5,148 nt of DNA from Dehalococcoidia bacterium. GTDB lineage: Bacteria; Chloroflexota; Dehalococcoidia; Tepidiformales; Tepidiformaceae. A model generated the notes under the pieces. That model was not told where the DNA came from. It was given only the letters and a program-made list of their open reading frames with translations, and searched no databases. Position numbers and translations under genes: made by a program. Each line of letters opens with the position of its first letter. The first letter of the stretch is position 1. The DNA is taken from contig JALOAP010000254.1 of the NCBI GenBank assembly GCA_023228745.1, positions 1 to 5,148 on the forward strand. The letters run 5' to 3'. Of the stretch, positions 1-5,148 are shown in pieces.

Positions 1-3000
1 GGATCAGGCTCCACGACAGCACGGACGCACCCACCACCCCCGCCACGATGCCCGTCATGGCGATGAAGCCCGACTCCAGCATGAAGCTCAACGCGACCGT
101 CCCGCGCTGGTAGCCGATCGCCCGTAGCATCCCGATCTGTTGCCGCCGTTCCACCACCGATCGAAGCGCGATAACGCCCAGTGCCGCGATGCCGACGAAC
201 AGCCCGAGGGCCATGAACGCCTGGAAGATACGCAAGAACGCAACCGACATCGCGACGGCATTGTCGATCTCCTCCTGGATCGACACCGCCTGGACCCCCT
301 TTTCCATGAGCGTCGCCTTGATGTCCTTGGCCAGCCGGGCGTCATCCGACGCAGGGCTCGTCCGGAGGTAGACCGTATCGTATTTCGGGGGTCCGAATAC
401 CTCCCGGTAGGCCGATTCGTTGGTGTACAGGCCCATGAGGAGCCCGGCCGGGATGCGCGACGTCAGGATCCCGACGACCGTCACCGTCCGGCTCCGGCCG
501 GTCACCGCGTCGCGCATCTCCAGCGGGAACGATTCGAACTCGCCGTCTTCGATGTCCACCGAGATGTGGAACGGAATCGCCGACAGCAGGTCAAGCGGCG
601 CAGCGTCGAGCAGGGCCAGGTCGGGGTTTGAGGCGACAGCCGCGTAGAGTTCCCGGTCCGACGCGTATCCCTTCGCCCTGCCTTCGAACTTCATCTGTGC
701 GTTGGCGAAGAAGTCCGTATCGCCCGTGATGACCGGGTGGACCTGCCAGCCCCCACCCGGCCTGCGCACCTCCTGTGCGTCGTCGTCGAACTGCGTTGTG
801 CGACCGCTCGCGGTGATCACCGAACTATCGAAGCCCGCATCCCGCAGCGCCCCTTCCAAATCATCGACCGGGTTGTTCTCATTCGTGGACGCGATGATGT
901 TCCAGCCCCCTCGCCCGTCCTCGTTCTGGAACATATGCAGGAAGCTCGTGTTGAGGATGCCCATCACCGTGATCGAGAACACCACGATCGAGAACATGGC
1001 GATCGTCATGCCCGTGCGGAAGCGGTTTGCCAACGGGTACGCGACCGCCATCTTGAACGCCGGCGCGAAGCGTGGAAAGCGCACCGCCAGCGCCGATGTC
1101 ATCGCGAATAGCCCCAGGAATATCGCGACCAGGTACCCGAGCTGCCCCAGGCTGTCCGCACGATCACCAAGCATCACGCCAACCACCACCGCCGCGATGG
1201 CCAGCAGAGTCGTCACGATGGCGGGATAGTACTTACTCGCACCCTTGCGCTGTGCCGTGAACATGCGCGTCAGCAGCCGGGCGTTGAACACCGTCACAGT
1301 GGTCATCGCGGTCACGATCATGATGCCGGAGAGGACGAACATCTCCATGCCCGTCTCGTGGAACTCCCCGAAGAACCGGTCGCCAATATCGAGCGTAGGG
1401 AACATCCAGTAGATGGCGAGTACGAGTCCGCCGGCAGTCCATGCCGCACGGCGCGCGACGCCGTAGTACTCCACGTTCGACGCGACTGCGAGGATGACCA
1501 GCGACACTCCGAGGCTGAACGGGAAGGCCGTTTGTGTCGCACCGCCGAGCGCGATGAGCCCCACCCCGAAGAACAGCCCTGCCGGCCCGATGATCCACGC
1601 CCACGACATCCCCAGCCCCTTCCGCAGCATCCAGTAGATCCCGAGTGGCGGGATCGGCGCGAACACCAGCACGCCGAGCACGACCCACACCCACCGCGTG
1701 CGCCGCTTCGGCTCGTGCCCGCGCGACTGGGAAACCTGGCCCCGCACGGCGGCAACGACATTGAGCTGGCTGATGCGAAGCGAGGAGAACGTGACCGTAA
1801 GGAACGTCAGCACCGCGCCGAGGCAGAAGCTGACGACCAGCGACCGCGGCGCCACGTGCGCGGTGATCATCGAGAGCTCACCGCCCATGAGCATCTTCAC
1901 TCCGCCGACCACCAGCACCAGCGCGGCCGCCACACCCACCAGCACACCAACGAGCCCGGCCAGCAGTTCGTACACCACTCCTTCGGCCACGAATGCCTGC
2001 ACCAGGTGCGTCCGTTGCGCGCCGACCGCCCGCGCAATGCCCATCTCCGAACGGCGTTCCGCAGCCAGCATCACGAAGAGAGTGAAAATCAGCATGGCGC
2101 CCGCGGCGATCGAAAACAGCCCGAGCACAAGGAACGCGGTCGTGAACGTGCTGGCCGTTAGCCGCCCCGCTTCCATCGCGTCCGCTTTCAGCGGCTCGAC
2201 CTGGAAGCGCATGTCTCCCAGCCCGATCTCGGACTTCGCTGCGTTGTCGGCCTCAAACGCGAGCAGCCGTTTCTCTGCAGGCTCAATTCGGTCGAGCGTG
2301 TCGCGAACGCCGCCCCGCAGCGCCACGTTGATGGTCGTAATCAGACCTTCGCGCCCGGTGATGCGCTGCGCCGTCGCCAGCTTCACCGCCATCCCGCCCA
2401 GTTGCACCCCCGGCCCAAAATCGAGCGCCCCCGACGCTCGCTCGTCCTTCACGATGCCTGTCACCCGGAGTGGTACCTGGCGGTTCTGCGCGAACACGAC
2501 GATGGTGTCGCCCACCTGGGTGTCGGTCGCCTCGGCGATGCGCTTGCCCGCCAACACCTCGTCGTCGCCCAGCGCAAGAATGTCCGCCTCGCCGCCGCCG
2601 GCGAGCCGCAGGCCGCCAAACCGCGCCAACCGCTCCCCGTCGAACCCGGAGAGTATCGCCACCGGCTCGCTCAGCCGGGTGCCCGGGTTCAAGACCGGGA
2701 CTGGCTCGTAGAGAAACGGCACGAACCCTTCAATGTCCGGGTCGCCCGCGAAGGCGTGTTCGAAGCCAGCCGTGACCGGCTCTGGCGCATAGCTGCTCTC
2801 CGTCGGTTCACTCGCGTCCGCCGTCCGGAAGTGGTGAAGGCTGAGGTCGGTGCGCTGCAGGTTGTCGTAGGTCATCTTCGTCGCGGAGTAGTCGATGACG
2901 TCGCCGGTCGTGAACGCCGCCGTGATGATGACCGTCGCGAGCATCAGCCCGCTCACCACGAGCGCTGTCTGCGCCCGCCGTCTCCCGATGTTTCGTAGTC

Positions 3001-3121
3001 CCATTCGGAACATCGTCCGGTTCGCGAAAAAGATGCCGGCGAACACCGCCATGCACAGCCCGAACGCCACGAGCATGACGACGGCGATCAGGTTCATCGA
3101 GAGGCCGAACAGTTCGTTCAC
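1..3121 (-). CDS. Large FtsX/MacB-type ABC transporter permease, duplicated modules (C-terminus cut by window edge)
   Basis: This is the membrane subunit of a type VII ABC transporter, expected in the cytoplasmic membrane and driven by the ATPase encoded just upstream. The frame is open from the GTG at 3121-3119 to base 1, giving 1040 residues. Predicted layout: TM at about 9-33, basic loop (MGLRNIGRRRAQ), TM at 50-70, extracellular domain at about 72-320, first FtsX module at 322-461 with the coupling-helix-like motif ERRSEMGIARAVGAQR at 355-370, a central membrane core at 477-700 with about seven helices, TM at 703-724, second extracellular domain at about 726-950, and second FtsX module from about 956 with ERRQQIGMLRAIGYQR at 991-1006. 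The two motifs are clear copies, so the protein is an internal duplication. By analogy with the first module, roughly 60-100 residues are missing. The GTG start overlaps the ATPase stop and has AGGAG 8 bases upstream; the next in-frame ATG is codon 9. Family assignment is firm; substrate is unknown. Confidence 0.93.
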   Translation of the reverse strand, partial: MNELFGLSMNLIAVVMLVAFGLCMAVFAGIFFANRTMFRMGLRNIGRRRAQTALVVSGLMLATVIITAAFTTGDVIDYSATKMTYDNLQRTDLSLHHFRTADASEPTESSYAPEPVTAGFEHAFAGDPDIEGFVPFLYEPVPVLNPGTRLSEPVAILSGFDGERLARFGGLRLAGGGEADILALGDDEVLAGKRIAEATDTQVGDTIVVFAQNRQVPLRVTGIVKDERASGALDFGPGVQLGGMAVKLATAQRITGREGLITTINVALRGGVRDTLDRIEPAEKRLLAFEADNAAKSEIGLGDMRFQVEPLKADAMEAGRLTASTFTTAFLVLGLFSIAAGAMLIFTLFVMLAAERRSEMGIARAVGAQRTHLVQAFVAEGVVYELLAGLVGVLVGVAAALVLVVGGVKMLMGGELSMITAHVAPRSLVVSFCLGAVLTFLTVTFSSLRISQLNVVAAVRGQVSQSRGHEPKRRTRWVWVVLGVLVFAPIPPLGIYWMLRKGLGMSWAWIIGPAGLFFGVGLIALGGATQTAFPFSLGVSLVILAVASNVEYYGVARRAAWTAGGLVLAIYWMFPTLDIGDRFFGEFHETGMEMFVLSGIMIVTAMTTVTVFNARLLTRMFTAQRKGASKYYPAIVTTLLAIAAVVVGVMLGDRADSLGQLGYLVAIFLGLFAMTSALAVRFPRFAPAFKMAVAYPLANRFRTGMTIAMFSIVVFSITVMGILNTSFLHMFQNEDGRGGWNIIASTNENNPVDDLEGALRDAGFDSSVITASGRTTQFDDDAQEVRRPGGGWQVHPVITGDTDFFANAQMKFEGRAKGYASDRELYAAVASNPDLALLDAAPLDLLSAIPFHISVDIEDGEFESFPLEMRDAVTGRSRTVTVVGILTSRIPAGLLMGLYTNESAYREVFGPPKYDTVYLRTSPASDDARLAKDIKATLMEKGVQAVSIQEEIDNAVAMSVAFLRIFQAFMALGLFVGIAALGVIALRSVVERRQQIGMLRAIGYQRGTVALSFMLESGFIAMTGIVAGVVGASVLSWSLI

Positions 3122-3867
3122 AGCGGATGCTCCTCTTCGATGATCTCGCCGTCCCGCATCCGCACGATGCGGTCGCACCGCCGCCCGACTGCCGGGTCAT
3201 GCGTGACGATGACAAACGTATGGCCGTGCTCGCGGTTCAGCCGCTCCATCAGGTCCATGACGTCGTCGGCCATCTGCGAGTCGAGGTTGCCAGTCGGTTC
3301 ATCGGCCCACACGATGGCGGGGTCGTTCACCAGCGCCCGTGCGATGGTCACACGCTGCCGCTGTCCGCCGCTCAGTTGCGATGGCCAGTGGTCTGCCCGG
3401 TCCCCCAGTCCCACCAGTTCAAGGGCGGCGAGCGCGCGAGCACGTGCTTCCTGCCCGGCCGTCCCGGAGACCACCAGCGGTAACTCCACGTTCTCGACCG
3501 CCGAAAGGACCGGGAGCAGGTTGTACGTCTGAAAGACGAAGCCCATGCGCTTCGCGCGGTAGGTCGTCTTCGCCCGGTCGGGCATCGTCGTGATGTCCAC
3601 CCCTTCGATGAGCACCGTCCCGGAGTCGATCGTGTCCAGCCCGCTCAGGCAGTTCAGCAGCGTCGTCTTCCCACAACCAGACGGCCCCATGATCGCGACC
3701 ATCTCGCTGTGCGGTACTGCGAGCGAAACCCCGCGCAGCGCCTGCACCTGGTTCGTGCCGGAGTCGTAGGTCTTCCAGACATCGACGGCTTCGATGATCA
3801 ACCGTGGCGGCGCATCCGGCGCCTGTTCCGCCGTCCCCTGCTGTCCGCGCTCAAGCAGCTCTGTCAC
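3118..3867 (-). CDS. ABC transporter ATP-binding protein, MacB/LolD/FtsE type
   Basis: This cytoplasmic ATPase of 249 residues would power the FtsX-type permease encoded directly downstream. All nucleotide-binding motifs are intact: Walker A GPSGCGKTT at 61-69, Q-loop glutamine at 113 in FVFQTYNLLP, signature LSGGQ at 165-169, Walker B ending in WADEP with catalytic Glu190, D-loop NLDS at 194-197 and switch His223. The Q-loop context (QTYNLLP) and the ADEPTGNLDS block are typical of the MacB/LolD/FtsE branch (type VII, mechanotransmission). About 23 residues precede the core beta strand, slightly longer than compact LolD proteins. The GTG start at 3867-3865 overlaps the TGA of the preceding gene (GTGA) and is preceded by GGAGG with a 6-base spacer; the next in-frame Met is residue 57, inside the domain, so GTG is the only plausible start. 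Its stop overlaps the permease GTG in the same way. Substrate is not deducible. Confidence 0.97.
   Translation of the reverse strand: MTELLERGQQGTAEQAPDAPPRLIIEAVDVWKTYDSGTNQVQALRGVSLAVPHSEMVAIMGPSGCGKTTLLNCLSGLDTIDSGTVLIEGVDITTMPDRAKTTYRAKRMGFVFQTYNLLPVLSAVENVELPLVVSGTAGQEARARALAALELVGLGDRADHWPSQLSGGQRQRVTIARALVNDPAIVWADEPTGNLDSQMADDVMDLMERLNREHGHTFVIVTHDPAVGRRCDRIVRMRDGEIIEEEHPL
3130..3134 (-). promoter_or_regulatory. Ribosome binding site of the permease gene
   Basis: AGGAG on the minus strand, inside the glutamate-rich end of the ATPase gene, lies 8 bases before the GTG at 3121-3119. It favours that GTG over the in-frame ATG eight codons later. Confidence 0.7.
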
Positions 3868-4193
3868 GCCACACCTCCCGCGGCCGCGGCTTCAGGGACG
3901 TCCAGGTGGGTCACTTGGAACGCCTCCCGGCCCGGTGGCTGCTTGTAGAAGGTCACGAATTTCCGTACTTGCTCCTCGTAATACCCCGTTGCCCGCGAGC
4001 CCCGCTCCGCTTCAGCGGAAGCCCAGAGCGAAACGAGCACGCCCCGTCCCTCCGGATTCTGGAGTACCAGCAGCCCCCGGTAGCCCGGCTGCTTTTCAAG
4101 CTCCGGCAGGACCAGTTCCTTGAATCGGTCCAGTGCGGCCGATGCGCTGATCTGCACCACGTCGATGTCGAACTGCGTGACCCGTGCGTACAT
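3864..4193 (-). CDS. Small ABM-like (antibiotic biosynthesis monooxygenase superfamily) protein
   Basis: A 109-residue soluble protein without signal peptide or membrane segment. It opens with MYARVTQFDID, the beta-strand start common in ABM-superfamily dimeric alpha/beta-barrel proteins. A helix follows (about 20-35, FKELVLPELEKQPGY), then GLLVLQN, and GVLVSLWAS at 51-59, whose Trp57 matches the usual SLW strand. The alanine-rich tail after about 101 is probably disordered. The family includes quinol monooxygenases and IsdG-type haem oxygenases. Here residue 7 is Gln rather than Asn and the only histidine is His96, so the IsdG catalytic set (Asn, Trp, His) is not apparent and haem degradation is not supported. 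I prefer ATG at 4193-4191, which has GGAG 8 bases upstream; the GTG at 4202-4200 is three codons longer but overlaps that GGAG. The stop overlaps the ATPase start, making this the first gene of the operon. Function unknown; a ligand-binding or sensing role for the transporter is only inference. Confidence 0.82.
   Translation of the reverse strand: MYARVTQFDIDVVQISASAALDRFKELVLPELEKQPGYRGLLVLQNPEGRGVLVSLWASAEAERGSRATGYYEEQVRKFVTFYKQPPGREAFQVTHLDVPEAAAAGGVA
3874..3878 (-). promoter_or_regulatory. Ribosome binding site of the ABC ATPase gene
   Basis: GGAGG on the minus strand, inside the last codons of the ABM-like gene, lies 6 bases before the GTG at 3867-3865. It supports the GTG start that overlaps the preceding stop codon. 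Confidence 0.75.
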
Positions 4194-4201
4194 GCGCTTC
4201 A

Positions 4202-4205
4202 CTCC
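4202..4205 (-). promoter_or_regulatory. Ribosome binding site of the ABM-like gene
   Basis: GGAG on the minus strand lies 8 bases before ATG 4193-4191. It decides the start: the upstream in-frame GTG (4202-4200) uses the last G of this motif and has no other Shine-Dalgarno sequence at a suitable distance. Confidence 0.6.
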
Positions 4206-4363
4206 ATCGCTCGTCCGGCGCTCCGCCCCGGGCCGTCGTGGAAAGGCCTACCGTGCACTCGGGAGCGAGGCAGTACGAGGTTCATCCGGCACATCTCATG
4301 GGGCCGAACGATCCGTAGCCGCGCCGCCAGGCAGGCCATGAAGGCTCAGCGGTGTATTGGGAG

Positions 4364-4406
4364 GCTGAACGCACTAGACGTAACGTGACTGCTGCTCCGG
4401 TTCAGC
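4364..4406. repeat. Inverted repeat GCTGAAC / GTTCAGC enclosing ACGTAACGT
   Basis: Perfect 7-base arms lie at 4364-4370 and 4400-4406. Between them is the small palindrome ACGT-A-ACGT at 4378-4386. The right arm also takes part in an alternative hairpin, CTGCTG (4389-4394) with CAGCAG (4403-4408). It could be an operator or mutually exclusive RNA stems, but arms this short may occur by chance. Confidence 0.35.
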
Positions 4407-4421
4407 AGATGCTCCGACGAC

Positions 4422-4441
4422 CCGGCACGGCTTCGCGCCGG
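4422..4441. repeat. GC-rich hairpin in the intergenic region
   Basis: CCGGC at 4422-4426 pairs with GCCGG at 4437-4441. After one A/C mismatch, CG pairs with CG around the tetraloop GCTT. This is the most stable short stem in the gap. No T tract follows on either strand, and the flanking genes diverge, so an intrinsic terminator is unlikely. Confidence 0.4.
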
Positions 4442-4661
4442 AAAGTTCCTGCCAGCACCGTCCATTGGCAGCGCTTGGCTAATCCATCTTCGAGCATCCC
4501 GCTTGTGTTCTTTTGACCGGAACCTCCCCAAATCGTCGTCCAGCGGGGCGTTCCAATGGTATCCTTGCTGTTGTGGCAACCGGTGTGCTCCTGCTTGCGC
4601 TCACCCCTGGATCACCGGCCACAGCCCAATAAGACATCGCTGTGTCGCAAAGCCCTGCGGC

Positions 4662-4680
4662 CTGGCATCTAATGCTGGCA
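4662..4680 (+). repeat. CTGGCA direct repeat just upstream of mrpA
   Basis: Two copies of CTGGCA (4662-4667 and 4675-4680) have a 13-base period and flank TCTAAT at 4668-4673, which resembles a weak -10 box. Centred on it is the small palindrome GCAT-CTA-ATGC. The position directly before the putative ribosome binding site suggests a possible control site, but no -35 box accompanies it. Confidence 0.25.
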
Positions 4681-4684
4681 AGGA
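4680..4684 (+). promoter_or_regulatory. Possible ribosome binding site of mrpA
   Basis: AAGGA lies 13 bases upstream of ATG 4698, a longer spacing than usual. No better purine-rich motif occurs closer, so initiation may be moderate. Confidence 0.4.
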
Positions 4685-4697
4685 CTGATGCGAGTTC

Positions 4698-5148
4698 ATG
4701 GAGTTCGCGCTACTCGCAGCCTTTGGTAGTGCCTTTGCGGCGCCACCTCTCACGAAGATCATCCCGGTCCGTACGGGGTGGATCTTGGCGCTTCTTCCCG
4801 CTGCACTCTTCTTCTACTTCCTCAGCCAACTCGGTGATGTCGCCGATGGTCGACCCCTGTCCGTGTCGCACGACTGGGTTCCTGCCGTTGGCGTAGAGCT
4901 CTCGCTCTATTTGGACGGCCTGAGTGCGTTGTTCGCGCTCCTCATCACCGGTATCGGCGCGCTCGTGCTGATCTACGCAGGCGAATATCTCGCCGGTCAC
5001 CGCGACCTCGGGCGCTTCTACGGCTTCCTGCTCTTCTTCCTCGCCTCGATGCTCGGCCTTGTGCTGGCCGACAACCTGTTCGTGCTCTTCGTGTTCTGGG
5101 AACTTACCAGCATCAGCTCCTACTTCCTGATCGCGTTCGAGCACGAGG
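4698..5148 (+). CDS. mrpA: Na+/H+ antiporter subunit A, MrpA-like (N-terminal part, cut by window edge)
   Basis: Membrane subunit of the multisubunit Mrp monovalent cation/proton antiporter, related to the NuoL/ND5 proton-pumping subunits of complex I. The 150 visible residues contain TM1 at about 3-16, TM2 at about 28-45, a loop with the conserved LSLYLDGLSALF at 68-79 that starts the ND5 N-terminal region, TM3 at 78-94 followed by GEYL, TM4 at about 107-123 and TM5 at about 126-146. WELTSISSYFLIAF at 134-147 is the MrpA hallmark; Glu135 corresponds to the conserved TM5 glutamate needed for antiport in characterised MrpA proteins. NuoL is the main alternative, but the WELTSISSY sequence and N-terminus favour MrpA. 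The start is well defined: an in-frame TGA lies at 4686-4688, so ATG 4698 is the first usable codon. The Shine-Dalgarno candidate AAGGA at 4680-4684 is rather distant (13 bases). Full MrpA is usually 750-950 residues, and other mrp genes would be expected to the right. Confidence 0.9.
   Translation, partial: MEFALLAAFGSAFAAPPLTKIIPVRTGWILALLPAALFFYFLSQLGDVADGRPLSVSHDWVPAVGVELSLYLDGLSALFALLITGIGALVLIYAGEYLAGHRDLGRFYGFLLFFLASMLGLVLADNLFVLFVFWELTSISSYFLIAFEHE

Larger units (their letters stand above)
4194..4697. other. Divergent intergenic region between the ABC operon and mrpA
   Basis: About 500 bases with no convincing gene. The flanking genes point away from each other, so both promoters should lie here, but I see no pair of -35/-10 boxes with proper spacing on either strand. 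No tRNA, SRP RNA, RNase P RNA or riboswitch consensus is recognised. Short open frames on both strands have no family resemblance and poor starts. Visible structure consists of several short inverted repeats between 4364 and 4644 and a CTGGCA direct repeat at 4662-4680. The length is generous for two simple promoters, so a longer leader RNA or a degraded gene is possible. Confidence 0.7.

Noticed and set aside
140..1229. Plus-strand frames at 140-631 and 702-1229
   Set aside because: They are antisense to the permease, have low-complexity composition, and lack a ribosome binding site or recognisable motif.
1358..2711. Long plus-strand open frames (267 residues at 1358-2161 and 337 residues at 1698-2711)
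   Set aside because: They are antisense to the continuous permease frame. Their translations are rich in Arg/His or Ser/Thr/Pro with no domain pattern, as expected from high GC at the third codon positions of the real gene.
4279..4289. GGTTCATCC resembling a tRNA T-loop
   Set aside because: The flanking bases do not form a T-stem and no acceptor or anticodon stem is found nearby.
4422..4441. GC-rich hairpin as an intrinsic terminator
   Set aside because: No T tract on either side, and both neighbouring genes start, rather than end, toward this region.
4437..4472. GCCGGAAAG-type sequence recalling SRP RNA or RNase P RNA cores
   Set aside because: The conserved GGAAGGAAGCAGCC or GGAAAGTCCGGGC blocks are not present and the surrounding helices do not match.
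4513..4518. TTGACC as a -35 box
   Set aside because: Seventeen bases further on there is only a GC-rich TCGTCC-like stretch, with no -10 match.
4346..4579. Minus-strand frame of 77 residues in the intergenic gap
   Set aside because: No recognisable family, mixed composition, and no good Shine-Dalgarno sequence or promoter. Length is within chance expectation in GC-rich DNA.
4503..4688. Plus-strand frame of 61 residues before mrpA
   Set aside because: Cys/Pro-rich, non-periodic translation without a ribosome binding site. It does not resemble a small Mrp subunit.
4710..5144. Minus-strand frame of 144 residues opposite mrpA
   Set aside because: Its Glu-rich translation mirrors the hydrophobic Leu/Phe codons of the clear MrpA reading frame on the other strand.

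Overview
The window is a GC-rich bacterial chromosome segment. It holds two divergently oriented gene blocks separated by a roughly 500-bp non-coding gap. Frequent GTG starts and strong third-codon-position G/C bias fit a high-GC lineage such as Chloroflexota or Actinomycetota, but nothing in the sequence fixes the phylum.

Left block (positions 1-4193, minus strand, read right to left): three tightly packed genes. The first encodes a small 109-residue protein with an antibiotic-biosynthesis-monooxygenase (ABM)-like fold signature. It is followed by a complete ABC transporter ATPase of the MacB/LolD/FtsE type, then by a very large FtsX/MacB-type permease that leaves the window at its left edge (1040 residues visible, C-terminus missing). 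Both gene junctions are 4-bp GTGA overlaps (the GTG start of one gene overlaps the TGA stop of the previous one), each with a good Shine-Dalgarno sequence. The three proteins are therefore probably made from one message by coupled translation. The ATPase and permease should form one type VII (mechanotransmission) ABC machine. Its substrate cannot be read from the sequence.

Middle (4194-4697): an intergenic region between divergent genes. It should carry both promoters, but no convincing sigma-70-type promoter or known RNA is visible. It contains several short inverted repeats, a CTGGCA direct repeat just before the right-hand gene, and a short signal-peptide-like open frame without a good start.

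Right block (4698-5148, plus strand): the N-terminal 150 residues of a MrpA-type subunit of a multisubunit Na+/H+ antiporter, cut by the right edge. The remaining mrp subunits would be expected further right.

The least ordinary items are the coupling of an ABM-like protein to a type VII ABC transporter and the permease architecture, which has two FtsX modules flanking a membrane core of about seven extra predicted helices. No mobile element, CRISPR array, tRNA or rRNA was seen.
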